In this document: positions 7,120 to 15,838 of the stretch, piece after piece
How positions within the stretch are numbered: position 1 is the first letter of the stretch
Layout of the letters: every line of letters starts with the position of its first letter
Assembly (NCBI RefSeq): GCF_002243175.1
Contig: NZ_NDYF01000015.1
Location: forward strand, 5,184-69,183
From: Finegoldia magna_J
GTDB taxonomy: Bacteria > Bacillota > Clostridia > Tissierellales > Peptoniphilaceae
Direction: 5' to 3'
Length of the DNA stretch: 64,000 nucleotides
Position numbers and translations under genes: made by a program
The notes under the pieces: model-generated
The model's database searches: none
What the model was told of the DNA's origin: nothing
The model's input: only the letters and a program-made list of their open reading frames with translations

Positions 7120-10100
7120 TTAATCTACTGATTTTAATGCTTCAAGCATATCTACTTTTTTCAATTTGTGGTTGACTATTACTCCCAATGCGTAAAGTAT
7201 GACGATAACCAAAATTACTGGTAGGATATATACCCACACATCTATGTTTGGGTTGAAGTATATTTCCGCTGGGGCAACTTTGTCAAGGATTACTTTATGG
7301 AGAATTTTCCCGCCAAATATTCCCGCGATTATTCCAATAATTGACAGGCAGATTGTCTCACGATAGATGTACATGGTTACTTCGTTGTTGAAAAATCCCA
7401 ATACTTTTATCGTGGATAATTCTCTGATTCTTTCTGCTACGTTGATGTTTGTTAGGTTGTAGAGGATTACAATCGCAAGTAACAGTGACATTATCGTCAA
7501 CACTGTCATTACTTTCGTGAGCGAGTTGGTCATGGTTTCAACTTGTATGATGACGTTGGTGTTTTGTGACACGGCTTTGATTCCGTTCGATGTCATGAAT
7601 TTAGATGTGACTTTTTCTACGTTCGTTTTGGATTTGTCTTTGAGTGCGATGAAGTAGCTGTTGTCGTCTACTTTTTCGCCAACTGATTTTCTGTAGTAGT
7701 CGTCACTCATGAAGATAAAGTGTCCGGCGTACATTTTGGTGATTTGTGCTATTTTGAATTTTCTATCTTGGTTTGCGACTTTTAACGTAATCGTGTCGCC
7801 TGTTTTTGCTTTCATCAAATCGGCAAGTTTCTGCGATACGACTATACCATCATCTGTTATTTTGAGCGCATCTTCAGAGTTTTTGTGTTCCAAATTGATA
7901 TACGGAGAAAATGTGTCTGTGTGTGTGACAAGCATCGTGATTGTTTGTTCGTCGTCAATTCCTTTGATGTTTTTGGTTATATTTTCAAAATGAACTGGGA
8001 TGTAGCCAGTAATGTCGTCTGATTTTAATAATCGGTTGATTTTCTGTTGTTCTTTTTCTGTGACGAAATCTTTTTTCGCTACTACTGCATCGTATTGGAT
8101 GATTTGTCCGTATTGTTTGGTTTGGATACCGTTGATTGACGATGAAATCCCAAGTCCCGCGAATAATAGCGCGACGGATCCTGCAACGCCGAATATCGTC
8201 ATGAACATTCTTTGCTTGTATCTGAAGATGTTACGCGCTGTGACTTTTTGCGTGAAGGTCATTCTGCTCCACAACGGTGTGATTCTTTCCATGAAAATCT
8301 TGGAGCCTTTTGTCGGTGGTTTCGGTAACAAAAGTTGTGCCGCTGTTTCTCGTAGTTCTTTGACTGAGATGTAAACCGCTGGAAGTACGCTACAAATTAT
8401 CGAGAATAGCACCGATAAACCAAGTATTTTGAATGAAAAATAGTACTTGACTGGTGGTATCGTCATGTTTGCCAAAAGCGACGTACACAAAATGTACGGA
8501 AGTGCGTACGTTCCAAGTAGCGTTCCCAAAATCGTGCCCAATCCTCCAGAGATTAGTCCGTACAACACGAATTTCTTGATGACATCAGCATCATTATAGC
8601 CCAATGCCTTCAGAATTCCTGCGTTGTTTCGTTCTTCTTGGACAAATCGCGTCATTGTCGTGACTGTTACAAGAGCTGCGACAAGATACAACACTACTGG
8701 GAACAAGTTGCTTACTTTCGTGATTCCCGATGATGTCGTTTCGACCATTTTTATTCCGTCGCCTCCCGGCATTGTCCTTCTTGTATATGTTGAATATTCT
8801 GGCAGCGACAATCCATCGATTTCGATTTGCGCGTCGTGAATTTTGGATTCTGCGTCTTGGATTTTGTCGTCGGCTTTTTTCTTTTCTGTTTCAAATTCTT
8901 TTTTCTTGTCGTCAAGTTCTTTTTGTGACGATGAGATTTTGTCAAATCCTTCTTGGATTTGTCTTTTTGATGAGTTCAGCTGTGCAATTCTGTTTTGGTA
9001 TTTTGTTTTGGATGCGTTAAGCTCGTTTCGTCCAGAGTTGTATTTCGCAACAGAATTTTGGTAGAGTTTCTTCTTTTCGGATAGTTTTCTTTGTGATGAG
9101 TCAAATTCATCAATTTTTTTCATTCCAGATTTGTATTGTTGTAAGCCCTGATTGTACTTCGCCAATCCTTGGTTGTACTGAGCTTCTGATTGCTGTATTA
9201 CTTGAGTTTGTTCAGCGATTGAGCTTTCAGCTTGTTGAATTTCTGGAACATTTTCTGGATTTATTCCCTGCTTTTTGAGTTCTGCTTTCTTTTGTTCAAG
9301 GCTTTGTTTTGCTTGTTGTATCTTTGCTTTTCCTTGTTGGATTTGGGCGTTTGATGAATCTAACTTTGCTTTCGTGACATCAAGCGTCGATTTTGCTTGT
9401 GATAGCTTTGCCCTGTTTTCTTCGACTTCTTTTTTCTTAGAATCCAATTGCTTTTGTCCGTTGTCAAGCTGAACTTTCGCATCGTCCAATTGTTTCTTAG
9501 ATGCTTGAAGACGGCTTTCTGCTGATTCGATTTGGTGTTTTGAATTCTTGATTACGGATTCCTTGTCTGCGATTTGTTTCTGCGCTGATACTAGCTTTGA
9601 TTTTTCGTCGTCGATTTTCTTTTGTCCGTCGGATAATTTCTTCTCTGCATCTGCAATTTCTTCCTTGGCATCTTCGATTTTCTTCTTGGATTTTGTGATT
9701 TTATCATTTGCCTTGGATTTAATTTCTTCGAGACGTTGTTTACCGTTGTCTTTCAAAATCTCGTCGAGTTGTTTCTGATGTTTGTCGACTTTTCTGGTGT
9801 ATTCACTGTCTGTGAAGTTGAGCCCACGCACATCATGGTAACGCGCGCGTGCAATGGTGTAGACGTCTGTGTCGAAGTTGTCTGTTGTTACAACTCCGTA
9901 GCCTTCCAAGTTTCCAGATCCTGCCGAGGAATTTCCGAGTGCGGTCTTGGAGATAATTTCCGTAGAATTCACAAATCCCGTCACAGTGAAGTCTTCTTGT
10001 TTCAAAATCTTGCTGTCTTCGTCTTTTTCTTTGAATTTGATTTTATCTCCGATTTTGTATTTGGATTTGTATTGGTCAGTAAGTGCTATGTCTCCGATTT

Positions 10101-10473
10101 TTTGTGGAAATTTGCCGCTCACAAGCTCAAACTTAGATATATTTTTCGTATTGGAAAATATTCTAAACGATGTTGGAGTGTCACCTATCGTCGCATCTGA
10201 AAAATATCCGTACTCAACGTCTGCGATGTTTTTGATTTGGTCGATTTCCTTCGCATCATTTTCCGTGATTCCGTAATCGCTGATGACATTGACATCGGAC
10301 AAATTATAATCTTCGTAGTATTTGTTAGCCGATTTGTCGATGTCTGGACCTGTGACTTTAAGTGCGACAAGTGTCATGGATCCGAGCATCATCAATAACA
10401 TTATCGACAAAAATCGTCCCTTAGATTCTATAAACGATTTGAAAATTGTCTTGTTCAATGTTTTCTTCTTCAT
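7120..10473 (-). CDS. Large FtsX-like ABC permease with internal coiled coil
   Basis: A 1117-residue permease of the FtsX/MacB fold. One membrane helix near residues 20-38 is followed by an extracellular domain. Residues about 245-550 form a long Lys/Gln/Asp/Ser-rich coiled coil (KKKIEDAKEEI, QAKQSLEQKK). Then come the first FtsX block of three helices (about 595-725), another extracytoplasmic domain, and a second FtsX block at the C-terminus (VLTIMSLLLAIVILYNLTNI to the end). The ATPase gene lies one base upstream and a TetR gene is divergent. The pair is probably an exporter or envelope mechanotransmitter, as in MacAB- or FtsEX-like systems; the substrate is unknown. The coiled coil is far longer than in ordinary MacB. 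Confidence 0.85.
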   Translation of the reverse strand: MKKKTLNKTIFKSFIESKGRFLSIMLLMMLGSMTLVALKVTGPDIDKSANKYYEDYNLSDVNVISDYGITENDAKEIDQIKNIADVEYGYFSDATIGDTPTSFRIFSNTKNISKFELVSGKFPQKIGDIALTDQYKSKYKIGDKIKFKEKDEDSKILKQEDFTVTGFVNSTEIISKTALGNSSAGSGNLEGYGVVTTDNFDTDVYTIARARYHDVRGLNFTDSEYTRKVDKHQKQLDEILKDNGKQRLEEIKSKANDKITKSKKKIEDAKEEIADAEKKLSDGQKKIDDEKSKLVSAQKQIADKESVIKNSKHQIESAESRLQASKKQLDDAKVQLDNGQKQLDSKKKEVEENRAKLSQAKSTLDVTKAKLDSSNAQIQQGKAKIQQAKQSLEQKKAELKKQGINPENVPEIQQAESSIAEQTQVIQQSEAQYNQGLAKYNQGLQQYKSGMKKIDEFDSSQRKLSEKKKLYQNSVAKYNSGRNELNASKTKYQNRIAQLNSSKRQIQEGFDKISSSQKELDDKKKEFETEKKKADDKIQDAESKIHDAQIEIDGLSLPEYSTYTRRTMPGGDGIKMVETTSSGITKVSNLFPVVLYLVAALVTVTTMTRFVQEERNNAGILKALGYNDADVIKKFVLYGLISGGLGTILGTLLGTYALPYILCTSLLANMTIPPVKYYFSFKILGLSVLFSIICSVLPAVYISVKELRETAAQLLLPKPPTKGSKIFMERITPLWSRMTFTQKVTARNIFRYKQRMFMTIFGVAGSVALLFAGLGISSSINGIQTKQYGQIIQYDAVVAKKDFVTEKEQQKINRLLKSDDITGYIPVHFENITKNIKGIDDEQTITMLVTHTDTFSPYINLEHKNSEDALKITDDGIVVSQKLADLMKAKTGDTITLKVANQDRKFKIAQITKMYAGHFIFMSDDYYRKSVGEKVDDNSYFIALKDKSKTNVEKVTSKFMTSNGIKAVSQNTNVIIQVETMTNSLTKVMTVLTIMSLLLAIVILYNLTNINVAERIRELSTIKVLGFFNNEVTMYIYRETICLSIIGIIAGIFGGKILHKVILDKVAPAEIYFNPNIDVWVYILPVILVIVILYALGVIVNHKLKKVDMLEALKSVD

Positions 10474-10474
10474 T

Positions 10475-11176
10475 TTAGTATTCCAACGTTTCTATGTTTT
10501 GTGGATTCGCATTCAATACGACATCGCGAATCTTCGCGTCGTGCATGTGAATAACCCTGTCTGCAATCGGAGCCAACGCTTGGTTGTGCGTAACGATAAC
10601 GACTGTCGCACCTTCTTTTCTAACCATATCTTGCAAGATTTTCAATACTTGTTTGCCTGTATGATAATCTAGCGCACCAGTTGGTTCGTCGCACAATAAT
10701 AGCTTAGGATTTTTCGCAACTGCACGTGCGATTGCGACACGTTGTTGCTCTCCTCCGGATAATTGTGCTGGGAAGTTGTCGATTCTTTCTCCAAGACCAA
10801 CAGATTGCAAAACTTCCGTTGCATCGAGTGCATCTTTTACGATTTCTGATGCCAGTTCGACGTTTTCTTTGGCGGTTAGATTTGGAACTAGATTATAGAA
10901 TTGAAACACAAATCCTACGTCATTTCTTCTGTAATTCGTCAGCTCCTTGTCGTTGAATGTGCCGATGTCTTTGCCATCTATGAGCACATTTCCCTCGTCG
11001 TTGGTGTCCATTCCACCGAGAATATTTAACACGGTTGATTTACCCGCCCCTGATGAGCCGAGAATGATCGCCAATTCTCCTTTTTCTATTTCAAACGATA
11101 TGTCGTTGTTTGCAATTATTTCGGATTGTCCTGATTTGTAGCGTTTGTAGCTGTTTTTCATTTCAATATATGCCAT
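10475..11176 (-). CDS. ABC transporter ATPase (MacB/LolD type)
   Basis: A 233-residue ATPase. It has Walker A GSSGAGKST, a Q-loop in VFQFYNLVPNL, the signature LSGGEQQRVAIARA, Walker B LLLCDEPTGALD and the H-loop VTHN. The FQFYNL context is typical of MacB/LolD ATPases that pair with FtsX permeases. It lies one base from the large permease gene and is surely its partner. Expression is probably governed by the divergent TetR repressor through the palindromes at 11192-11273. Confidence 0.92.
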   Translation of the reverse strand: MAYIEMKNSYKRYKSGQSEIIANNDISFEIEKGELAIILGSSGAGKSTVLNILGGMDTNDEGNVLIDGKDIGTFNDKELTNYRRNDVGFVFQFYNLVPNLTAKENVELASEIVKDALDATEVLQSVGLGERIDNFPAQLSGGEQQRVAIARAVAKNPKLLLCDEPTGALDYHTGKQVLKILQDMVRKEGATVVIVTHNQALAPIADRVIHMHDAKIRDVVLNANPQNIETLEY

Positions 11177-11191
11177 GTTTCACCTCTTATA

Positions 11192-11273
11192 TGAACAATG
11201 TGTTGATTTATCTTATAAATTATTTTATATTAAAAGTAGAATTGTAACAAAACAATATTGAACAGTTTGTTCA
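11192..11273. promoter_or_regulatory. Two TetR-type operator palindromes in the divergent promoter region
   Basis: The perfect palindrome TGAACAGTTTGTTCA lies at 11259-11273, just before the tetR ribosome binding site. A second copy with one mismatch, TGAACAATGTGTTGA, lies at 11192-11206 before the ATPase gene. A minus-strand promoter, TTGTTA-17-TAAAAT, lies between them. The two sites suggest one regulator controls both directions. Confidence 0.7.
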
Positions 11274-11287
11274 TTTAAGGAGATTTT

Positions 11288-11833
11288 ATGATTAGAGAAA
11301 CGGATACGAGGGACAAATTAAAAAAATCGTTGACGATTTTGTTGAACGAGAAAAGCTTGAACGATATTTCGGTGAGTGAATTGACGAAAGAGGCTCACAT
11401 CAATCGTGGGACATTTTATTTGCACTACGATGATAAAATGGATTTGGTGGATAATTTGGTAGAGGAAATTTTCGAAGAATTGAAGGAGATTTTGACGTCG
11501 AAAAAGGTCGGCAGAAAATATTCGTACGATATCATCAAAAAGGTCATTGATTATGTGAAGGATGATTTCGATTTTATTTACGCGTTGACGATGAACAGCT
11601 ACAACTACATCAACGATATGTTGAGGAAGTTTCTGCTGGCGTTGATTGATACGCTTCCGGAGTTGAAGTATTCGATTGACAATCACCCGTTTTTGCCAAA
11701 AGATTATTCGACGGAGGTGTTCTTGTCGTTGAATTCGGGAATTATTTTGCATCGGATTAGAAAAGGCGGCGTGGAAAGCACTGATGAATTGGCGAATTAT
11801 TTCTATCAAGTGAACAATTTAAAAACGACTTAG
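11288..11833 (+). CDS. TetR-family transcriptional regulator
   Basis: A 181-residue regulator. The N-terminal helix-turn-helix (ISVSELTKEAHINRGTFYLHY) is the classic TetR motif, followed by DKMDLVDNL. The C-terminal region is a ligand/dimer domain like those of TetR_C_33-type proteins. It is divergent from the ABC exporter and flanked by two matching palindromes, so it most likely represses exporter and itself until an inducer, probably the exported compound, binds. Ribosome binding site AAGGAG before ATG. Confidence 0.9.
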   Translation: MIRETDTRDKLKKSLTILLNEKSLNDISVSELTKEAHINRGTFYLHYDDKMDLVDNLVEEIFEELKEILTSKKVGRKYSYDIIKKVIDYVKDDFDFIYALTMNSYNYINDMLRKFLLALIDTLPELKYSIDNHPFLPKDYSTEVFLSLNSGIILHRIRKGGVESTDELANYFYQVNNLKTT

Positions 11834-11854
11834 CCACTGTGACTGAGTCGTTTT
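11822..11854. terminator. Bidirectional terminator between tetR and flavin reductase genes
   Basis: AAAACGACT (11822-11830) pairs with AGTCGTTTT (11846-11854). A-tract and T-tract flank the stem, so it can serve the two convergent genes. Confidence 0.8.
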
Positions 11855-11858
11855 GCGA

Positions 11859-12401
11859 TTAATCTTCAATTATATAACTGTCGACGATTTCTCCAAAATA
11901 TGTGATGTGAAAATCCTTGTTGGATCCAGGATTTGTGCTGTCGACATCTTGTGGGTAATTTCTGTTCAAAATATCGTCTGGAAGTAATGACAAATCCTGT
12001 TCTTGACGATAAATTAGTTTGCATTCAATAGTTAAAGGAAGTTCTTTGATTCCATTCACAGAAATTGTTTCTGGCTCAACGAGTGTGAGGTTCGCTTCTT
12101 CTACTTTATCAACATCTCTTCCACTTTGGCTGCCACAAACTTTCATGATTTTTTTGTCGTAGGAGCCGATTGGGACGCTGATTGTGAATTCCGGATTTTC
12201 GTCCAACAATTCTCTGGTAAATCTTCCTTCTCTAACGTAGCACACAAACACAGGCTTGTTCCAATTGTAGCCTATTGTTCCCCATGCAATCGCCATGCTG
12301 TTGAATTTGCCGTTTGCTTTCGTGTTCAAAAATATTCCTTTCGGAAGTTCTTTTACGATGTCTGATGCGTAGTCCATTACGTCGATTTTTCTTTTGTTCA
12401 T
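11859..12401 (-). CDS. Flavin reductase family protein (FMN-binding)
   Basis: A 180-residue protein of the flavin reductase-like split-barrel family. Markers are NSMAIAWGTIGYNWNKPVF, the FTISVP strand, VCGSQSGRDVDK and a C-terminal HITYFGEIV. Members bind FMN and reduce it or act as flavoprotein oxidoreductases. Cytoplasmic. Its start overlaps the upstream acetyltransferase stop by one base, and the nitroreductase follows further upstream, so three redox/acetylation genes form one operon. The exact substrate is unknown. Confidence 0.85.
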   Translation of the reverse strand: MNKRKIDVMDYASDIVKELPKGIFLNTKANGKFNSMAIAWGTIGYNWNKPVFVCYVREGRFTRELLDENPEFTISVPIGSYDKKIMKVCGSQSGRDVDKVEEANLTLVEPETISVNGIKELPLTIECKLIYRQEQDLSLLPDDILNRNYPQDVDSTNPGSNKDFHITYFGEIVDSYIIED

Positions 12402-12943
12402 TAGTTTTCCTTTCGTTTTGTTAATTGGTTATTAAAATTTTCTTCAATTAGCTCATACATTACAGAGGAGCGAATGTTCCCCAATTGATCTGTCCACGAA
12501 TTTTCTTTAATTTCTGTATTGACGAATCCTAGTTTTTCATAAACATGATGCGCCCTTTTATTCTCAACAGTTGTTGACAATACTATTTTTTCAAATTCTT
12601 TTGAAAACAACTCACTGATCAATAAACTTAAAATAATTTTTCCCAGACCTCTATTTTGATATTCTTCTTCACAAATTTTAATTCCAATCTCCACCGATTT
12701 ATGATCAAGTTTCTTGTAATTCATTTCTCCAATTGGAATTTTATTATATTCAATTATCAACAGAGCATTATTTATCATGTCGTGATTTTTAATATTTTGT
12801 ATAACTTTATTATCGGTAGTGTTTAGTCCAAGAGGAAAACCTGCATGTTCCATTACTATGCCATCATTCCACCATTTTAATAAATTAGGTACATCTTCCA
12901 AAGAGGCGTTTCTAACTAATATTTCGTTATATTTTAACTTCAT
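12401..12943 (-). CDS. GNAT-family N-acetyltransferase
   Basis: A 180-residue GNAT enzyme. It begins with VRNASLEDVPNLLKWWND, has the acetyl-CoA loop EEYQNRGLGKIIL and the NKRAHHVYEKLGFVNT motif. The overall pattern is of the RimJ/RimL or AAC(6')-like acetyltransferases with a GIVMEHAGFPLG segment; the substrate is not predictable. The start is ATG 12943 (GGAG before it), since the alternative at 12946 is TTG. Its stop overlaps the flavin reductase start. Confidence 0.82.
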   Translation of the reverse strand: MKLKYNEILVRNASLEDVPNLLKWWNDGIVMEHAGFPLGLNTTDNKVIQNIKNHDMINNALLIIEYNKIPIGEMNYKKLDHKSVEIGIKICEEEYQNRGLGKIILSLLISELFSKEFEKIVLSTTVENKRAHHVYEKLGFVNTEIKENSWTDQLGNIRSSVMYELIEENFNNQLTKRKEN

Positions 12944-12966
12944 CAAATCTCCAGATTAAGTATTGT

Positions 12967-13479
12967 TTAAATAAATGTTACTGTTTCTGACAAATCTTTT
13001 CTTTTGTCGTGAAGTGGATTGATTTCAGAATCTTCTGCAGGATAGCCGATGTCTAGCATCATCAGTACTTCTTCTTTTGCAGGAAGACGGAACTTCTTGT
13101 GTGTAATGTCTGGATCCAAGAAATTAATCCAACAACTTTCTAATCCTTGGTTTTTCGCTGCTAACATCAAATGAGTAGCGACGATGGATGCATCTTCAAT
13201 TCCAGAATCTCTTCTATCGCCAGGATATGTAAACACGTTTGTTTTATCAAAAGTTACAAGCAAAACTGTACTTGCGCCGTATCTACAAGGTGTCACTTCG
13301 TCAACTTTCTTCAAGTTTTTTTCTGATTGTATTACATAAATGTGATGTTCTTGCAAGTTTTTCGCTGTTGGCGCTAACCTTCCAGCTTCCAAAATCTTAT
13401 CCAGTTTTTCCTTTTCTACCTTTTTGTCGCTATATTTTTTGCAAGAATATCGATTTTTGATTACTTCTTCAAAATCCAT
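12967..13479 (-). CDS. Nitroreductase family protein
   Basis: A 170-residue FMN-dependent nitroreductase. Markers are RYSCKKYSDKKV at the N-terminus (FMN phosphate contact), APTAKNLQEHHIYVI, the GIEDASIVATHLMLAA helix and CWINFLDP. Family members reduce nitro groups or quinones with NAD(P)H. It is first gene of a small operon with a GNAT and a flavin reductase. The ribosome binding site is GGGAGG. Confidence 0.88.
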   Translation of the reverse strand: MDFEEVIKNRYSCKKYSDKKVEKEKLDKILEAGRLAPTAKNLQEHHIYVIQSEKNLKKVDEVTPCRYGASTVLLVTFDKTNVFTYPGDRRDSGIEDASIVATHLMLAAKNQGLESCWINFLDPDITHKKFRLPAKEEVLMMLDIGYPAEDSEINPLHDKRKDLSETVTFI

Positions 13480-13552
13480 ATTATTCCTCCCGTAATTTTA
13501 AAATCTAATACTAATATATCACATTTATGAGATTTTGTAATATTTTGACAAA

Positions 13553-13583
13553 CAAAAAACCAGTACACATTTTCACGCGTACT
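13553..13583 (-). terminator. Intrinsic terminator after the 75-codon gene
   Basis: The minus strand has ACCAGTAC ... GTACTGGT followed by a run of T. It lies about 10 bases past the stop at 13593. Confidence 0.8.
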
Positions 13584-13592
13584 GGTCTGATT

Positions 13593-13820
13593 TTATCCTA
13601 ATTTTTGTTGGACAAAGTTATTGATTATTTCTGTCAATTTTTGTTTTACATCTTCAGGGATTTGACCTTCTGATTCTTCAACTTTTTTGTAAAGATCTGG
13701 ATATTGTTGTTTGATTTTGTCGACAACTCCTGATAATACATTTCCTTGTAAAAATCCCGGTAATTTGTTCTTCAATTCATCTGGAATTAATTCCATAATT
13801 TTTTGTTCTGTGTTTGCCAT
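13593..13820 (-). CDS. Small hypothetical protein (75 aa)
   Basis: A 75-residue soluble, helical protein starting MANTEQKIMELIPDELKNKL and ending IINNFVQQKLG. The start is ATG 13820 with an AAGGATT site; upstream in-frame codons are probably not translated. It is flanked by its own terminators. I do not recognise a family with confidence. It has the look of a small structural or stress-associated protein. Real coding status is supported by start site, terminator and codon use. Confidence 0.65.
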   Translation of the reverse strand: MANTEQKIMELIPDELKNKLPGFLQGNVLSGVVDKIKQQYPDLYKKVEESEGQIPEDVKQKLTEIINNFVQQKLG

Positions 13821-13883
13821 TGTTAATCCTTTCTTTTTATTAATATTTTGGGCAATATATTTATACCCACATTTGAACAAATT

Positions 13884-13915
13884 AAAAAGGTCCAACCAAA
13901 ATGATTGAACCTTGT
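13884..13915 (-). terminator. Intrinsic terminator of the cold-shock gene
   Basis: AAGGTTCAA pairs with TTGGACCTT (one G-U) around a loop, followed by TTTTTAA on the minus strand. It lies five bases past the csp stop. Confidence 0.8.
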
Positions 13916-13919
13916 TGCA

Positions 13920-14120
13920 TTATAATTTAACTACGTTAACTGCTCTGTCGCCTTTTTCAGAAGCTTCAACATCGTAGGAAACTTTTTGTCCTTCTTCCAA
14001 TGTTCTGAATCCTTCTTGTTGGATTGCACTTTGGTGAACAAAAATGTCCTTGTTGTCTTCTCCTGTGATAAATCCAAATCCTTTAGTAGAATTAAACCAT
14101 TTAACTGTTCCGTTACTCAT
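13920..14120 (-). CDS. Cold-shock protein (CspA family)
   Basis: A 66-residue single cold-shock domain. RNP1 is KGFGFIT and RNP2 is IFVHQSAI; the chain starts MSNGTVKWFN and ends DRAVNVVKL. These proteins bind single-stranded RNA and act as chaperones. The start is ATG 14120, behind GAGGAT. A strong promoter (14254-14282) gives an untranslated leader of about 125 bases, as is common for csp genes whose leaders respond to temperature. Confidence 0.95.
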   Translation of the reverse strand: MSNGTVKWFNSTKGFGFITGEDNKDIFVHQSAIQQEGFRTLEEGQKVSYDVEASEKGDRAVNVVKL

Positions 14121-14253
14121 AATATCCTCCTCGTTATTCCGCAGAATAACCGTACCACTGTACATTTTTATTTTTGTGATAACTAATTAATTTAAGAGAA
14201 TAAAATATTTTACAAAACTTTGATTCACTACCTTAATTACTTACTACCTTTTC

Positions 14254-14282
14254 AGTATACAGCTGATAAGTTATACTGTCAA
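14254..14282 (-). promoter_or_regulatory. Strong promoter of the cold-shock gene
   Basis: TTGACA (14277-14282), a 17-base spacer and TATACT (14254-14259) on the minus strand, about 125 bases before the csp start. Confidence 0.8.
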
Positions 14283-14317
14283 GCATTTTTGAATAATAGT
14301 TTTTGTGTTTTATAAGT

Positions 14318-14797
14318 TTATTTTTTCATAGTTCTGTGTTTTGCTGTCATTGATGTAACTGTTAATTTGAAAACCCTAGTTCTTGGGATAGCTTTGGGAT
14401 TGAATTCAAAGTGTTCCACGTGATATTTGTCAGTCATCACGGTCAACGCTCTGAATTTTTCCTCAGCATCTGTCACATATTCCACGACTCCTTTTCCCAT
14501 GATGCTCGAATAATTCATCGTGCAGTATCCTATTTCTCTGTCAGAGTACAAATCGTGGTCTGTGTCCATCTCAAAAGAAGCCTTGTTGTTCTTGTCGATG
14601 AGTTCGTATTTGTAGCCTTCCAATGCGCCGTGAAAATACAAAACCAATTGATTATCCACGACTTCATATCCAAAATTCAGCGGCAAAATATACGGATAGC
14701 CTTCATCATCAACAAGCCCAAGCCTTACCACATCGCACTCATCAATTATCTTCAATTGTTCATCGAAATTCGTGATTTCACGATCTTTTCTTCGCAT
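14318..14797 (-). CDS. Pyridoxamine 5'-phosphate oxidase family protein (NimA-like)
   Basis: A 159-residue split-barrel flavoprotein. The pattern VVRLGLVDDEGYPYILPLNFGYEV near residues 24-48 and FHGALEGYKYELI are typical of the PPOX family that includes NimA nitroimidazole-resistance proteins. YSSIMGKGVVEYV lines the flavin site. The role is probably reduction of small molecules with FMN; a link to nitroimidazole resistance is only a family association. It follows alkD by one base and is probably co-transcribed with it. Confidence 0.85.
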   Translation of the reverse strand: MRRKDREITNFDEQLKIIDECDVVRLGLVDDEGYPYILPLNFGYEVVDNQLVLYFHGALEGYKYELIDKNNKASFEMDTDHDLYSDREIGYCTMNYSSIMGKGVVEYVTDAEEKFRALTVMTDKYHVEHFEFNPKAIPRTRVFKLTVTSMTAKHRTMKK

Positions 14798-14798
14798 T

Positions 14799-15476
14799 TT
14801 ATCTCCTTTTCTTTAACGATTTTAGATATTGTTTTTGTTCCGGCGTTATTCTGAAACTTTCCCTCGCTTTTTGTATCGTTTTGTTGTGAGTCCAACACTC
14901 TAGCAAATTATCTTCCAACACAAATATAACATCGTCCCACTGTTTTGTCAACGCTGTCGCGAAAAACCACGCAATCATCATGTTGACATAGTATTCTTCG
15001 CTTTTGATTTGAGCCGCGATGTTCAAATACTCAACCTTGAATTCATCATCCAAGAAATATTTCATCAACAAACAAATCGCCACTCTCACGGTGTATGTGT
15101 GAGAAGATTGTGCCCATACTTTTATTTTGTCGATTAATTTGTCCGTATTTTTCGTGAAAATTTTTGGAGAAATGCAATCACACACCGCCCAATTATCTAC
15201 AAATGGAAGAAACTTTTCCAAGTTATTGATGCAATCGTCGTAAATTTTCATATTAGAAATCAAAATAGAATGAAGCATATTTTCTTCGTAGTAAGTGTGT
15301 GGCAAATCTTCCATGAAAATATGCACTTGTTCTTCATCGATTTTCTTGGCTAATTTTCTCAAATCGGGCATTCTTACTCCGATAATCGTGGATTTGTCGA
15401 TAGTCGGGATTATTTTTGCTTGAAAATCTCGGTATTTCAAATCTTGTAGGGATTTGAGTTCTTTAATTATTTCCAT
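14799..15476 (-). CDS. alkD: DNA alkylation repair protein (AlkD family)
   Basis: A 225-residue HEAT-repeat DNA glycosylase. RDFQAKIIPTIDK, IIGVRMPDLRKLAKK, HTYYEENMLHSILIS, the catalytic-surface FVDNWAVCDCISPK and WFFATALTKQWD all fit the AlkD family. AlkD removes bulky 3- and 7-alkylpurines without base flipping. The start is put at ATG 15476; a longer frame would need TTG. It overlaps the upstream membrane-protein gene slightly and is followed at once by the PPOX gene. Confidence 0.85.
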   Translation of the reverse strand: MEIIKELKSLQDLKYRDFQAKIIPTIDKSTIIGVRMPDLRKLAKKIDEEQVHIFMEDLPHTYYEENMLHSILISNMKIYDDCINNLEKFLPFVDNWAVCDCISPKIFTKNTDKLIDKIKVWAQSSHTYTVRVAICLLMKYFLDDEFKVEYLNIAAQIKSEEYYVNMMIAWFFATALTKQWDDVIFVLEDNLLECWTHNKTIQKARESFRITPEQKQYLKSLKKRR

Positions 15477-15768
15477 TTTTATTTCCAATCAAAGTATAAA
15501 TCTTGTATCCAACGCTTACCGTCATCAAAATTCCAAATACAAAAAGCTTTACTGCAACTGACGAATTTCCTTGTTTGAAATATCCGTAACCTGCCCAGTA
15601 CAGCAAGACTGTGACGATAGTTGCAATTATCCAAAAAATCACCACTAATATTTTGTAAATTTTGTTGAGCGTGGGATTGTCTTTTCTATTTCTAAAAATT
15701 CTTTCGAATAATGCGATAAGTCCTACAACTATCAGCACGTAAATTATATTATAAACAAATTTATTCAT
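15463..15768 (-). CDS. Small membrane protein (3 helices)
   Basis: A 101-residue protein with three predicted membrane helices (YNIIYVLIVVGLIALF, ILVVIFWIIATIVTVLLYW and LFVFGILMTVSVGYKIYTLI). I know no family for it. It is the first gene of the unit with alkD and the PPOX gene, and its end overlaps alkD. A pore or anchor role cannot be told from sequence. Confidence 0.65.
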   Translation of the reverse strand: MNKFVYNIIYVLIVVGLIALFERIFRNRKDNPTLNKIYKILVVIFWIIATIVTVLLYWAGYGYFKQGNSSVAVKLFVFGILMTVSVGYKIYTLIGNKNGNN

Positions 15769-15838
15769 GACATCATCCTTTGTGTAAAATTCTATGTACA
15801 GGTATTTATGTTTATATTATAATATGAATGGTGATTAA

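Noticed and set aside
8012..10276. Several long plus-strand open frames inside the large permease gene
   Set aside because: They are antisense to a clear FtsX permease and coiled coil, have no ribosome binding sites, and their composition mirrors the repeated minus-strand codons.
11318..11809. 163-codon minus-strand frame opposite tetR
   Set aside because: It is antisense to a textbook TetR protein and shows no family features or start site.
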